NCBI GenBank assembly: GCA_001579985.1
Contig: LRSR01011744.1
Span: 1-21,471 of the forward strand
From: Hypsibius dujardini
Taxonomy: Eukaryota > Tardigrada > Eutardigrada > Parachela > Hypsibiidae
Direction: 5' to 3'
Length of the DNA: 21,471 bases
The notes under the pieces are model-generated. The model was not told where the DNA came from. It did not search any database and saw only the letters and a list, made by a program, of their open reading frames with translations. Both the position numbers and the translations under genes were made by a program. Below, piece after piece: positions 1 to 9,414 of the stretch (its first letter is position 1; each line of letters opens with the position of its first letter).

Positions 1-951
1 CCAAATTGTACGGCTATACTGAAAACTGGTCTCTGAATGTATCGAAAAAGCACGATTCTCAGACGGGCATGCCGTATACGTAGCGGAGAAAATCGAGACC
101 GCAGCGCAAGATATCGAAGGGATTAGCCGTCACGGTTAAATCGCTCGCCAAAACTCAAGGAATGCGGGATTATACCAGCAAGAAAATCTCTCGACCGCTG
201 AAGGACATTGTCAACGTTCAGGTTTTTTTCCCAGCACTGTGCGGAAGACGCCGAAGGAACTACACATTTGCAAAACGAATCCCGTCAAGAACGTCCTCAC
301 AGCTATTCACACACAAAAACGCGTCGAGTGGTGCATCGTTTGGTGAATAATTGATTAAACAATATTCAAACGCTCAATCAATTGGTTGATTTGCTTGATT
401 GCAGATCCACATTCAACATGGAAAAGATGGCTACGATGAAGCCCTTCAAATAAATTCGTTTAAACTCCGCGTTTTTGTCATGTTTTGGGGCGGTGTTCCG
501 CGTTACGAAGAAGTTGCTCTGGTGAACGTAACGGGAATTGTGGAGAAGATAGAACACTGGGGTCCTATCAAGACAATGGACCAGCATAAGTGTAAGGATC
601 TGCTCTCCGCGTATTTATTCCCGTTTTTGAAAAAGAACTGCGACCAGGTTTGGGTGTTCCAACAGGACAGTGTGTTGATGCGCAACTTCAAAATTATGAA
701 GGAATGGTTTTGGAGTCGACGTGCCGTTGTGGGCTGCGAAATCGCCCGATTTGAGCATTATTGAAAATATCTGGAATCGTATCCGGTTGCTACTGCAAGG
801 CGAGGAAATCCTGACGACGGCAGATATCGAACATGTTGTTCCACAGTTGTGGAAGCGAGTAGTGGGGGAGGTGAGTTACTTAGCAAAACTGTACGATTCC
901 ATTTTTAATCGTCTGCAGAAAGTCATCGATAACAACAGTGCTCAAGTTTGA
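1..951 (+). pseudogene. Decayed Tc1-like transposase (Tc1/mariner superfamily relic)
   Basis: This was a cut-and-paste transposase and is now broken. The upstream part (about 60-345) is basic and interrupted by stops; a stretch ending TQKRVEWC resembles the end of the DNA-binding region. From about 399 the catalytic core is readable: VFVMFWGG, then VWVFQQDS, whose aspartate (666-668) fits the second catalytic residue. After a frame change between about 690 and 720, the downstream frame (to 951) reads AAKSPDLSIIENIW, with the glutamate at 763-765 fitting the third catalytic residue. The gap between those codons is 94 bases, 8 short of the 34 residues usual in DD34E Tc1 elements, which agrees with a small deletion causing the frameshift. 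I cannot identify the first catalytic aspartate. No terminal inverted repeat was found; the left end is probably outside the window. Family assignment is confident, coding capacity is lost. Confidence 0.8.
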
Positions 952-1440
952 TATTCGATAGTTTTTATCGAGTTTGTTGATCTGGTCCTGGGTGTTTTGT
1001 ACATGCATTTTTGTATCAAGATTTTAAAATAGTTTCCTGCCGACCTGATTTTCTGATTCTGTGGTGCGTGTGGTGCGTTGACAAACCAATAAATCAATCA
1101 GCAGTTAAGTCAATCAAATGCATAATTGTCTCATATGGCCTACCAGAACCCAAAGAGCAACCCTCAAAGTAACCGCAGCACTTTCATGGCCTTTACATAT
1201 TCCATCTCTGCGACAGATCAAAATTATGAAAAGTGCAATTGCACGGAATATGCTGCGTTCCAAGCTCATACATAAAATGTGGATTGAGTGGCATCCCAAA
1301 TGTCGTGCTGCTTCGAATGACATGCTGTCATGCTGCAGTGCGGTTTTTATAATTTAGTCAATCAACATTAAATGGCACAGTAAGCAGCTGACGTCCCGTG
1401 TTTGGTACGGCACCCTGGAGACGAACAATTACTACAACCA
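952..1440. other. Spacer between Tc1 relic and first receptor gene
   Basis: I see no convincing gene here. Open frames at 1114-1357 on both strands overlap each other, show no recognisable motif and have no good splice context. The first part may still be the non-coding tail of the Tc1 relic, and the last part is likely promoter sequence for the receptor gene to the right. Confidence 0.4.
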
Positions 1441-1447
1441 TATATAG
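1441..1447 (+). promoter_or_regulatory. TATA-like box upstream of the intronless receptor
   Basis: TATATAG lies 125 bases before the preferred ATG at 1566. A start of transcription about 30 bases downstream would give a 5' leader of roughly 95 bases. The motif is short and common in AT-rich DNA, so only its position supports it. Confidence 0.3.
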
Positions 1448-1565
1448 CCATCGCACAATTGTCTGCAGTACCTTCCAGTACTGTAGAGAGTAGATGCCAG
1501 TTCTTAGAAATTGTTCAAGGGGTTATAATTTTTTTCGCTCTAACAATTTACTTGCAACAACCAAA

Positions 1566-2693
1566 ATGAATGCTTCCACCGAAAAGGTGCTCCCGCATTT
1601 GCCGATAAATAACTCCACCAATTGTACGGTGACGTGGGAGGAGAAACTAGCAACCCAGCTGCCAGGCTTCCTCCTCGGTGCACTCATCATCATCGCCCAA
1701 CTCACTAACCTCATCGTATTCAACTTCTACCGCAGCAAGGACCACTACATCTTATTCCACATCTCCCTCGCTATCAGTTCCCTTCTGTCTGGCATGTCAC
1801 TCCTCTCCGGCAACCTCCTCCGCTACCAGGACCTCACCCCGTTGGTCATCTGGCTGACCAAGCTCCTGGGCCTGGTTCTCATTTTATTAGCCGACAGTTC
1901 CGCCCTTTTCGCTATTTTCTGCATCAGCATTGACCGTTGGCTCTCCGTGGAGTACCCTGCGAGATATCGCTCTCTCGTGTCACGGAAAAAAATCCTATTT
2001 GTCATAATAATATTTATTTGGACCGGCTCGATTTTTGTAGTTTCCGCTGGGATGATCCGGTACTGGAGCGACTTTTCCATCACACCCTGCAGCTATCGTA
2101 AAATCTTCGCCCCGCAAGATGCCGCCTTTCCCGTGTGGAGTTTATTTAGAGGCCCTATCGTGCTTCCGTTTCTCTTGTTCAGCCAAATTCGAATCTTCGT
2201 CATCGGAAGCTCGATGAAGCTCCGGCGGTGGCGTGGGAGAGCGTCTGTGTCGGCTGCTGGGGTCCTTCAAGAATTGCAACTGCGAGCTCATGCTTTAGAA
2301 GCTCCAGGACAGCAACCTAGGTTGCTTCAAAGCAGAGTTTTCCGCATCGTGTGGCACTCAATGTTAGCCAGTATGGCGGTCGTTATAATCACCTTAGCCA
2401 TCAACGTTCCTTTCATAATCTTTGCATGGTTGGAGATCACGACCGCCTCATTCATGGTACGAGTATTTGCTTTCCTGTTGCTGGTGCAGCACTGCTACTC
2501 ACCCCTCATTTATTTGTGCCTGTTCCCGCATTATCGAGCTGTCTTTGTGCGAGCTTATACCGTTGCTCGTCGCCGGTATAATGCTATTGCTCGGCATGCC
2601 AGTGTTGGAGCGGTGAGCGGTTCGGAGGCGACATCGCGACGACCCATACCTTCTCCGTCATGCAACCGTTCTTGGCACCTAGCCCGCGGATAG
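1566..2693 (+). CDS. Rhodopsin-class 7TM G-protein-coupled receptor, intronless, orphan
   Basis: This is a plasma-membrane receptor expected to signal through G proteins; the ligand is unknown. From the ATG at 1566 it is 375 aa. That start has A at -3 and puts N-glycosylation sites at N2, N15, N16 and N19 in a short extracellular N-terminus. An in-frame ATG at 1494, directly after a stop codon, has poorer context and would add 24 residues. Helices lie at about 32-55 (N48 = 1.50), 59-84, 91-125, 142-163 (W152 = 4.50), 189-214 (P201 = 5.50), 260-288 (P282 = 6.50) and 296-320. The DRY motif is D123-R124-W125 and NPxxY is S312-P-L-I-Y316. Oddities: S72 replaces the aspartate at 2.50, K99 replaces the cysteine at 3.25 although C175 is present in loop 2, and N280 replaces W6.48. 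The frame is open throughout, so it is probably functional. It could be a divergent peptide receptor. Confidence 0.9.
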   Translation: MNASTEKVLPHLPINNSTNCTVTWEEKLATQLPGFLLGALIIIAQLTNLIVFNFYRSKDHYILFHISLAISSLLSGMSLLSGNLLRYQDLTPLVIWLTKLLGLVLILLADSSALFAIFCISIDRWLSVEYPARYRSLVSRKKILFVIIIFIWTGSIFVVSAGMIRYWSDFSITPCSYRKIFAPQDAAFPVWSLFRGPIVLPFLLFSQIRIFVIGSSMKLRRWRGRASVSAAGVLQELQLRAHALEAPGQQPRLLQSRVFRIVWHSMLASMAVVIITLAINVPFIIFAWLEITTASFMVRVFAFLLLVQHCYSPLIYLCLFPHYRAVFVRAYTVARRRYNAIARHASVGAVSGSEATSRRPIPSPSCNRSWHLARG

Positions 2694-4090
2694 CTTTCTC
2701 CAGCACTGTCATAGTAGTCACGTTTATTTAAAGATGCCAATATTTGAAAATGATGCTTAAGAATTAATATATGGTAAGCAATTTCACAGCAGGGTTGCAA
2801 TGTAACTATGCTCTAACAAATATTAGGTTGTTAAGTCTCCGAAGCGCCATTGCACATATTTAAGGTTATATTTAATCCCGCTGAAGAGTCAAGTCATTAC
2901 CCAGCAGGAGTCGCACAGTTTTATAGCCAAGTCAGTGCTTGGCCGGAATTTGTCCGGCTGTGAAACCAGATAACTACGCACAAGTGAGCCGGCAATTCTC
3001 AGTGATGCTATGGATATGTGGTACAACGCGCTATTGAAGCTTCATTGTCATTAAAGGTATTCGAACACGTTATTGCTTGCGATTGGTACTCATGTATTGA
3101 GCCGGTTTTATTTGAGCGTAATGATTGGAAATGGAAATCCCAACGAAACGAAACAAGCAAGGCATGCGCCTGTTTAATCATGTCTCATGGATGATGGAGA
3201 GCAGCAAAAAAGATGAAAGCTTAGTTAAAAGCCAAAAATTTCTGGTCAAAAAATATCCGGTTTTTCCTTATCCAGTTTACTGGACTGGCATCATTTCTCT
3301 GGGTTCCCAAATTTTCTTTGAAGTGAGCATACCGGCCTTATCGTCGCTCAAATCCCTCGCTGGATGCGTTTTAAGCCAGAGAACCGAGAATCCGCCAATC
3401 CTTTCTCATTTGGGAGCCTTCTGCTTTTAGTTTTCCACTGATGCGTTCGTGTCACGTATGCAAATTTGCTTCACCGTGTTTTGTGTAAATTGTAAAAGGG
3501 AAGAAAACCCGGTTCTAATTGGCTTACGCAAGCTGACTAATCATACGCCATTCCTACCTTCTTACTAGTAATTACCGACATAGGAGTGGACATCAACGAG
3601 CTGCCTTACTATCGTTACGTATTGTGGTTACTCTAAAAAATCATGGTACTGTGATTCTGTGCCAACAATGTATCTTCTGACCTGTCTGTTTTGTTGGGTC
3701 GAGTTGCGATGAGCAGATACAATGACGGTGTCATCGCATTCGCGCTTTACTTAGGCGATATCGGCGGATGACCAAACCTGTCTGAATTTGACTACACCAC
3801 CATCTCTAAAATGTTCAAACTCTTCGCGCAAATGTTCTCCGTAAAATTTTGAATACAGTTTCGATTGGTGGATTTGTCATGGTGTTGGTAAACGCCAAGC
3901 CAGATTATTCTTTTACAAGGAATGATGTGCGAAATAAGATGTAACTTATTGTTTTTACAACTATTCAATATCATTACAAGCTTCGTTAAATTTTGGCTGG
4001 ATAGTGAATAAGCTGTGCTGGAAGGAAAACATCAGTTGAGTAGGGAATTGGCTATTCCGCCGTGGAAAACCGAGGGATAGCGACTTGGCT
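2694..4090. other. Intergenic region downstream of the intronless receptor
   Basis: No convincing gene is seen. ATTAAA at 3050-3055 is a possible but distant poly(A) signal for the receptor to the left. The longest open frame (3125-3430, +) is a 101-residue lysine/serine-rich stretch without a known motif or good splice sites, and I do not call it. Confidence 0.4.
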
Positions 4091-4194
4091 ATTCAGCCGG
4101 AAGAACTCTAGCCGAATAGACATTTCCTATTTTCTATATTTAATGGGCACCCCAGGGGTTTAACGGATCTTTAAACCGCGCGGGGAGGGGGCAT

Positions 4195-4300
4195 TTGTGG
4201 GGGAGTAAGATTTTTAGGAGGCAACTCTGTTTCGAATTAAAAATTTGAGCCTAAAAATTAATTGAGGCAACCATAATTTGCCTCCATTTTGCTGGCGAAA
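4195..4300. repeat. Foldback-like inverted repeat segment
   Basis: GGAGGCAA at about 4217-4224 is matched by TTGCCTCC at about 4277-4284. Between them GAGCCTAAAAATTAATTGAG carries further partly complementary, TTTTTAGG-type sequence. GC-rich G-tracts (about 4150-4205) and C-tracts (about 4300-4360) flank the core and are themselves partly complementary. This suggests a worn foldback or MITE-like element, but I could not define ends or a target-site duplication. Confidence 0.35.
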
Positions 4301-4999
4301 AACATATCTCCCCAAACCTCGAGTTAAATAAAAAAATTTAAGTGCCCCGCCCGCAACTCCTTCAATTAATGTGGTAGGCCCATTTGCACAGTGCCTCCCT
4401 CCCGCTCGCATCAGAGGAACTCTACAGAACACCGAAGATTTTTATCCGTAGGCAAATATTATTTGTCAAGACTACCTGCGGAAAATTCCAGCTTAATGGA
4501 AATATAAGCGTCAACGCGAAAGGGTAGCCACGTATATGTAAGTCTAGCAGATGTTTTAATTTGCAAACAAATTTATTTGTTAATTTTGCTTAGACAAATT
4601 TTCAAAATCTTTTAAATATACATCTTTAAATCCTTGGACAAAATTTTGGAGCCTGTCTGCAGACAAGCTTTGACGTCATATTTTGTTTGACGAACTAAAT
4701 TCCACCAAGCATCATGATTATAACTCTATTATAGTAGCCTAAAGGGGACTCATTTTGCGTTCCACCTCTGAAAATCGTCCCAAGTAAGAACAATTCTCAT
4801 GCTTTTATGTCCGCACGAAAGTATTTATTGTAGTCGCCATAACGAATAAGTTTGATTTACCCCGTTATCCACTGAACCATAATACGGCATTGTAATAGAT
4901 AACACTATCGAAGATATAGGAACAATCCACGACTAATAAGAAAAAGAATGGTGATGGAATGGTGAGTGATGGAACCCTGCTCAGGAGAAAGGTGCGGAC
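4301..4999. other. AT-rich intergenic region
   Basis: No gene is recognisable. AATAAA on the minus strand (4824-4829) lies about 390 bases past the stop of the receptor at 5215-7674 and could be its poly(A) signal. Confidence 0.35.
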
Positions 5000-5023
5000 C
5001 TCGGTTATTTATGAATAACCGAG
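5000..5023. repeat. Perfect hairpin, 10-bp stem and 4-base loop
   Basis: CTCGGTTATT (5000-5009) and AATAACCGAG (5014-5023) are exact reverse complements around the loop TATG. It lies about 190 bases downstream of the stop codon of the minus-strand receptor, between that stop and the candidate poly(A) signal at 4824. If transcribed it would form a stem in the 3' UTR. The fold is direct observation; the role is inference. Confidence 0.6.
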
Positions 5024-5214
5024 AAAACCTTTTCAGATATGACTAGGATATTTGGCACTTACATAACATATGCATTACAATTTCAAAGTTAACAAAAATG
5101 ATACGGGAGAAAAAATCCTGAGTTATTGGTTAGGTGTGGGGATGGACTGTAGAAATGTTATTAAATTGCAGTGCGAGTTGGAACTCCGCGCAATGCGACA
5201 CTACGCGGTTTGCG

Positions 5215-7674
5215 CTAAGAAAAGTTACAGCGCAACATGCGATTAATTTTAGTCCGCAAGCCGTCCAGACACAGGTAAAAGATGAGAGGGCTCAGCCAGG
5301 AATGTGCAATTTGACCGACCGACTGGATGAGGAACAACGTCGGGTCCCAGTAGTTTGCGACGTTCGCGACCAAAATGAAGAATACAACATTGGGCGTCCA
5401 GCACAAGATCATTTCCAGCACCAAAACCGTCAACAAACGGGTCTTTTGATGCCGTCCCCCCTGCGATGGCGGCCCTCGTGTTCCTTGCGGATCGGCGTTG
5501 CGGTTCGGCGCGGCCACAATGGCCACCTTGGGTGCTACGAAATTGGGCGCCTAAACACATGAGCAAGTACGGGAGCTCGTTTAGGGTCCTTAAAAGTTGG
5601 AACCAGGACCCCTCAGGCCATGGGGTGATCAAAGGGGCAAAGTACATCTTTGCAAAATAAAACAAAAATTCAGCCTATTGTTCGTCCCCATTTGGGAAAT
5701 TGTGTGACTGTGCGGGTCAGATCTCCAAGGGTTCCTACAGGGGGAATATTGAATTTCTTTTCGAAACTGAACCCCAAATTCGAATTCTTATATTTTTGGA
5801 TTTGGACAAAACTCAAAACCTGATTGAGAAGTTTTTGGAAATATTGGAAATCCCGGGGTCCTTCGAACTCAGACCGCCACAGCCCCACAAGTTTTAGAAG
5901 GATCAGAAACGATAGGCGCGGCTACGTTCGGCTCGTTTAGGGTTCTTACAATTAAAACCATGACCCTCGCGGTAGGGCCAGAGGCTGGGCCAGAGGCTGG
6001 GCCAATGGGCAAAATGCATTTTTTCAAAATTAAACCCAATACTCGGCTTTTTGTTTCTGATCATTTTGACCCAAGATTTGACTTTTTGCTCCTAATCATT
6101 ATGGTTGAGTCCGGGGGTGGATTTCCGAAACCCCGAGTATTTCAAAACGCCTTCAAAAAATAAAGATTTTCCTTCAAATTTGAATAATTACGAATGGTTT
6201 TGGTTTACCATTTGCAGTGATTATTAGAGTGTGTATATTGGACCCAAAAAAAATCATAAATTTGGTAAAAAAACCGAGGTTATTGAAAAATGTTTTGAGA
6301 CCCCAGGGGCCCATTGCAAACCGGCTACCCACACCTACCACAAGTTTCAAAATTAGAAGATACAGACAGCCAGTTTTTGATTTTGAATAAAATCGATCTT
6401 TTATGGTGAGTTTTTATGAGGTTTTCATGATGAGGAGACCTTAAAGATTCTCAAAATATTAATATTAAATCACTCGAGGAAAGGAAATTGCTCAGAACCG
6501 GAAAACATAAAAGGGGGGAACAAAGATGGCTTGGACCTAAGCCACGCCGAGAACACAAGCCTCTCATGGTATGTGTTCCATGGTGGCGTGTTCTTGCGTC
6601 TTGATTTTGCTTTCATTAAAACATTACCGCCACAAATTACATCATCAACAATGTTGAAAAACGAGGATTTTCTGTTCCTGGGATAATTAAGTACAAATGC
6701 ATTCGGAATTGCCATTGAATTGGGCGACCTACCGGTACTGCTGGACGCGGCCGTGGATCTCCCCCAGGTGGCACTAATTCCGCAGCTACTCTGGAACGCT
6801 TCTTTTGTTGTAGTTGGCACATTTGATAAACGATCACCGCGTACATTGCCACAATCACGAACTCTGGCATGGTGAAGCACAAGGTCTCCTGCACCGGCAT
6901 GTAGGCCTGCAAGTGGCTTCGGTCGAGGACCTCACACTTGTTGCCCCCTTGTACGGCATTCCACCGGCCTATAAATTTAGAATGGAAACAGCTAAATCAT
7001 GACTCCGACCGTTGAAGTCGCCCGTTGACCAAGGGGTGCCTCAAAAGTCTGTATCGAAACTCGTGTTTTAACTCTTAACTGTAGCCTGTCGTGTGTTTGT
7101 GTGTGTGTGTGTCAGCGTGTCTGTGTGTCTATGTGTCTGCGTGTCCAATTTCTCGCTTTCTACCTATGATGAGGGGTGGCAGTTGCAGGACGTGGACCGC
7201 CACCCACATGGCGACCACGGCCAGCACGGCCACTCGCGTGGTGTGCTTCTCGCGGTAGTAGACGGGCCAGGAGAGCGCCCACAGGCGGTTCGCCGCGACA
7301 AGAATATGCCCAAACCGGTTGGCCGCTGGGGTCACCCGTGAGCCCCAGTGCCATAGGACGGTGCAGCTGACGAACGGGAACGGCCAGCGGTCCGGACCGA
7401 TTTCCAGCATCACCATGGCTGGCATGAGGGTTATACCGGCCAGTAGGTCGATGACGGCGATGTTGATGACGTAGACGTTGAAGGCTGTGCGCAGCTCTGC
7501 GTGCAGGATGAACGCCGCCACGATGAGTCCGTTGAGGAGAATGCTGAACGCACCTGAGCATTCCACGAAGCCGTACAGATTGACGGTGATGGAACGAGGG
7601 GGCAAGAAGGGCTTTGCGAGGTTAGCAGTGCGGTTGAGCGATGTGGTATTGTTGGATAGGAACTCCATGTTCAT
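5215..7674 (-). CDS. Rhodopsin-class 7TM G-protein-coupled receptor, three exons, orphan
   Basis: This is a plasma-membrane receptor with unknown ligand. I assembled it as exon 1 7674-7164, exon 2 6968-6733 and exon 3 5550-5215. Donors are ATAG/GTAGAA and ACCG/GTAGGT; acceptors are TTTATAG/GC and GTTTAG/GC. Intron 1 (195 bp) is phase 1 and splits G171; intron 2 (1182 bp) is phase 0. The joined frame is open for 360 aa. Features: N-glycosylation sites near N8, N9 and N14; N48 (1.50); D76 (2.50); C104; N129-R130-L131 in place of DRY; W157 (4.50); C182 in loop 2; P205 (5.50); a basic, proline-rich third loop of about 65 residues; C299-W-T-P302; S336-P-L-I-F340 for NPxxY; helix 8; C357. A second ATG at 7668 has better context and would shorten the protein by two residues. 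A non-ATG open frame extends to 7731. NRL instead of DRY is the main oddity. Confidence 0.88.
5575..5915 (+). repeat. Dispersed foldback repeat, copy 1 (in receptor intron 2)
   Basis: It starts with CTCGTTTAGGGTCCTTA, then GGAACCAGGACCCCT and GGGGCAAAG, followed by a block seen in the other copies (CCATTTGGGAAATTGTG). The distal part (about 5840-5912) contains CCACAAGTTTTAGAAGGATCAG, the reverse complement of the internal GATCATTTTGAAACTTGTGG block of copy 4. The copy is therefore partly inverted on itself. It lies wholly inside intron 2 of the minus-strand receptor, antisense to it. Confidence 0.65.
5931..6380 (+). repeat. Dispersed foldback repeat, copy 2 (in receptor intron 2)
   Basis: It lies immediately after copy 1 in the same orientation. 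It starts GCTCGTTTAGGGTTCTTA and contains a short internal tandem of GGGCCAGAGGCT (about 5977-6003), then GGGCAAAATGCA and CTGATCATTTTGA. At about 6293-6355 the reverse-complement block appears (GACCCCAGGGGCCC to CCACAAGTTTCAAAATTAG). Together with copy 1 it accounts for most of the unusual length of intron 2. Confidence 0.65.
7092..7145 (+). repeat. GT-rich microsatellite in intron 1 of the three-exon receptor
   Basis: This is an imperfect (GT)n/(GTGTCT)n tract. On the coding (minus) strand it reads as CA and AGACAC repeats starting about 20 bases after the 5' splice site of exon 1. It fills more than a quarter of the 195-bp intron. Confidence 0.8.
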
Positions 7675-7731
7675 TAGGAGCTTAAGCTGCTCCTCTCCTG
7701 GCAAGGAATGATGAACCAATTTTACATCCAC

Positions 7732-8325
7732 ACATAATTATTTAATTATGTATTTCTAAATATACAAAACAAAATGAAAGTGAAGGAAACCGCCATTTCC
7801 CAGTGTTTTCACAACTTTGATATTGTGCCGAAAACAGCTTCAAAGATAAAATAAATTTAACAAATAATCATTTAAAAAATTGAAAAAAGATAATTCTGAG
7901 TTTCTGAGATAGTCTGAGTTCCCTCGAAAAATTTTCCCAAGTCAGAATTAACAAATTTTGGGGTAAACATTTATTTTACAGCATTTTTTTAAAATTTTGA
8001 GCGATAATGTCGCTGGCACAGCCCCATTGCGCACCTTCAATGTATAAGGACAGGCAGCCCTAACGTTTTTCCGTCCAAGGCGAATATATGTAACCTGCAG
8101 CCACGAGAAAAGGTCACCAAAAAATGAAAAATGAGCATTGAAGTTCAGGCAGTGTTTCTTACAGTGGATTGCAGGGATTGGCGAACAAAAGAAACGGAAG
8201 CGCTCTGCACGTATGACATGTTGCAGATCGTTGTTCTTACCGTTTATATAGAGCGAACTCTCACACTGGCATTGGTCAAACTGTAGTAATCAGAGGCGTG
8301 TCGAGGGGAGAAGCAGAGAGCAGGG
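7732..8325. other. Upstream region of the three-exon receptor
   Basis: This AT-rich stretch (about 7732-7990, then mixed) shows no recognisable gene. It should contain the promoter of the minus-strand receptor, but no clear core element stands out. Confidence 0.35.
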
Positions 8326-8535
8326 ACTCGTTTAGCGTTCTTACAGGCCGGAACCAAGACCCCTGGGGGTCTGGCTAGGGGGGTGGGCAAGGGGTAATTT
8401 TTTTCAGATTTCACTACAAAAATTCGGTGAATTTTCAACTGATCATTTTGAAACTTGTAGAATATGGCAGTTTTTGAAACAAGGGGCCATGGGATTTGAA
8501 ATATTTTCAAAAGCCTAAAATTTTTCATCAGATGC
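8326..8535 (+). repeat. Dispersed foldback repeat, copy 3
   Basis: The head matches the other copies: ACTCGTTTAGCGTTCTTA, GGAACCAAGACCCCTGGG, GGGTGGGCAAGGGG, then CTGATCATTTTGAAACTTGT. The distal inverted part is not clear, so this copy is probably truncated. Confidence 0.6.
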
Positions 8536-8693
8536 GGGCTTTTTGTGATTGTTTTCAATGATATTGCAACGAAGGAGAATGAAATATTTCAGCAGACCTG
8601 GAGCAGACCTAGAATCCGATGAAAAAGCGCAAGTTGTTTTAACATATTTTGAAATTTCGGAGACCTCGTCTATTTCTCATAGCTGGACCACGA

Positions 8694-8717
8694 CCAGCTC
8701 TAGTCGGCTAGAGCTGG
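8694..8717. repeat. Perfect hairpin, 10-bp stem and 4-base loop
   Basis: CCAGCTCTAG (8694-8703) and CTAGAGCTGG (8708-8717) are exact reverse complements around TCGG. Imperfect pairing continues outward (ACCACG on the left with CGTGCGGT on the right), giving a cruciform-capable segment of about 40 bases. No gene in the immediate surroundings explains it. Confidence 0.6.
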
Positions 8718-8830
8718 GCCGTGCGGTTATAACAGCAGCAGTTACCGTATACAGTATCATAGTCACTGTTGAATCCGGTTGTAACCGAGGTTACAAGTCT
8801 TTATAACCGCGCTTATAAGACGGCTATAAA
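8718..8830. other. Cluster of GGTTATAACC-like motifs
   Basis: Within about 110 bases there are CGGTTATAAC, AGTTACCG, CGGTTGTAACCG, GGTTACAAG, TATAACCGCG and CTTATAAG, in both orientations, ending in CTATAAAA. Such dense repetition of one half-site could be a binding-site cluster, or the remains of a palindromic repeat. This is inference only. Confidence 0.3.
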
Positions 8831-8930
8831 ATTCCCGAAAATCAAGAAAAACCTTTTTTTTATTTATTTTCCCAACAACAACATAAGCATAAGCACATTG
8901 GGAGTTGCTTCGGTTGATCGCCCTCAATAG

Positions 8931-9055
8931 GCTACCAGCGGTTCTGTTTGCAACGACCCCTTCATGATGACGTAGAAACATTCTTTAACGTCGTGTTCAA
9001 AAACGCACTGAAAGAGCTCAGACAGCAACCAGAGGATAAAGAAGTAATACCACTT
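8931..9055 (+). other. Possible orphan exon or exon relic
   Basis: The frame encodes a soluble-looking stretch including RPLHDDVETFF and KELRQQPEDKEVI. It sits between a plausible acceptor (CCTCAATAG, ending at 8930) and a plausible donor (CACTT/GTATGT at 9056). No stop interrupts it. I do not recognise the protein, and no partner exon with a matching phase was found nearby. It may be a chance open frame. Confidence 0.2.
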
Positions 9056-9364
9056 GTATGTATTATTTTCTACTTTCCTACCATCCCTAGCATATTGAAT
9101 GGGGGGGAGCAGGAAAACGAGACATTTCAAACAGCTTAACTGTAGTGGATTAGTACTTCCACTAACTCACTCATTTGAGCAATAAATCATACCTCACTCT
9201 ACAATTCACAATGGTCGTAGTTTAGATTGGTGACCGGGCGGATTTTCCTGCAATTAGGAAGTAGAACAGCATGACAGGAACGCCAATAAATGAAGTCAAA
9301 CCACTTTATTACGTGATCCAGAAGGGAATGTTCATAAGGGGCATATGCGACCAAGAAATAAAAC

Positions 9365-9404
9365 GGATGGATGGATTCAGATGGACGGATTCAGATGGAT
9401 GAGC
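9365..9404 (+). repeat. Short tandem GGATTCAGATGGA repeat
   Basis: Two copies of GGATTCAGATGGA are arranged with flanking GGATGGA units just before the start of repeat copy 4. It is a minor low-complexity tract. Confidence 0.6.
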
Positions 9405-9414
9405 TTATATTCCG

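Noticed and set aside
3125-3430. 101-codon plus-strand frame as a gene
   Set aside because: No domain, no promoter or splice context, and composition typical of spacer DNA.
5134-5665. Several long frames on both strands (142, 138 and 64 codons)
   Set aside because: They overlap exon 3 of the minus-strand receptor in other frames and show no motif.
7160-7711. Arginine- and histidine-rich frames of 64-133 codons on both strands
   Set aside because: They are other-frame readings of the GC-rich exon 1 of the three-exon receptor.
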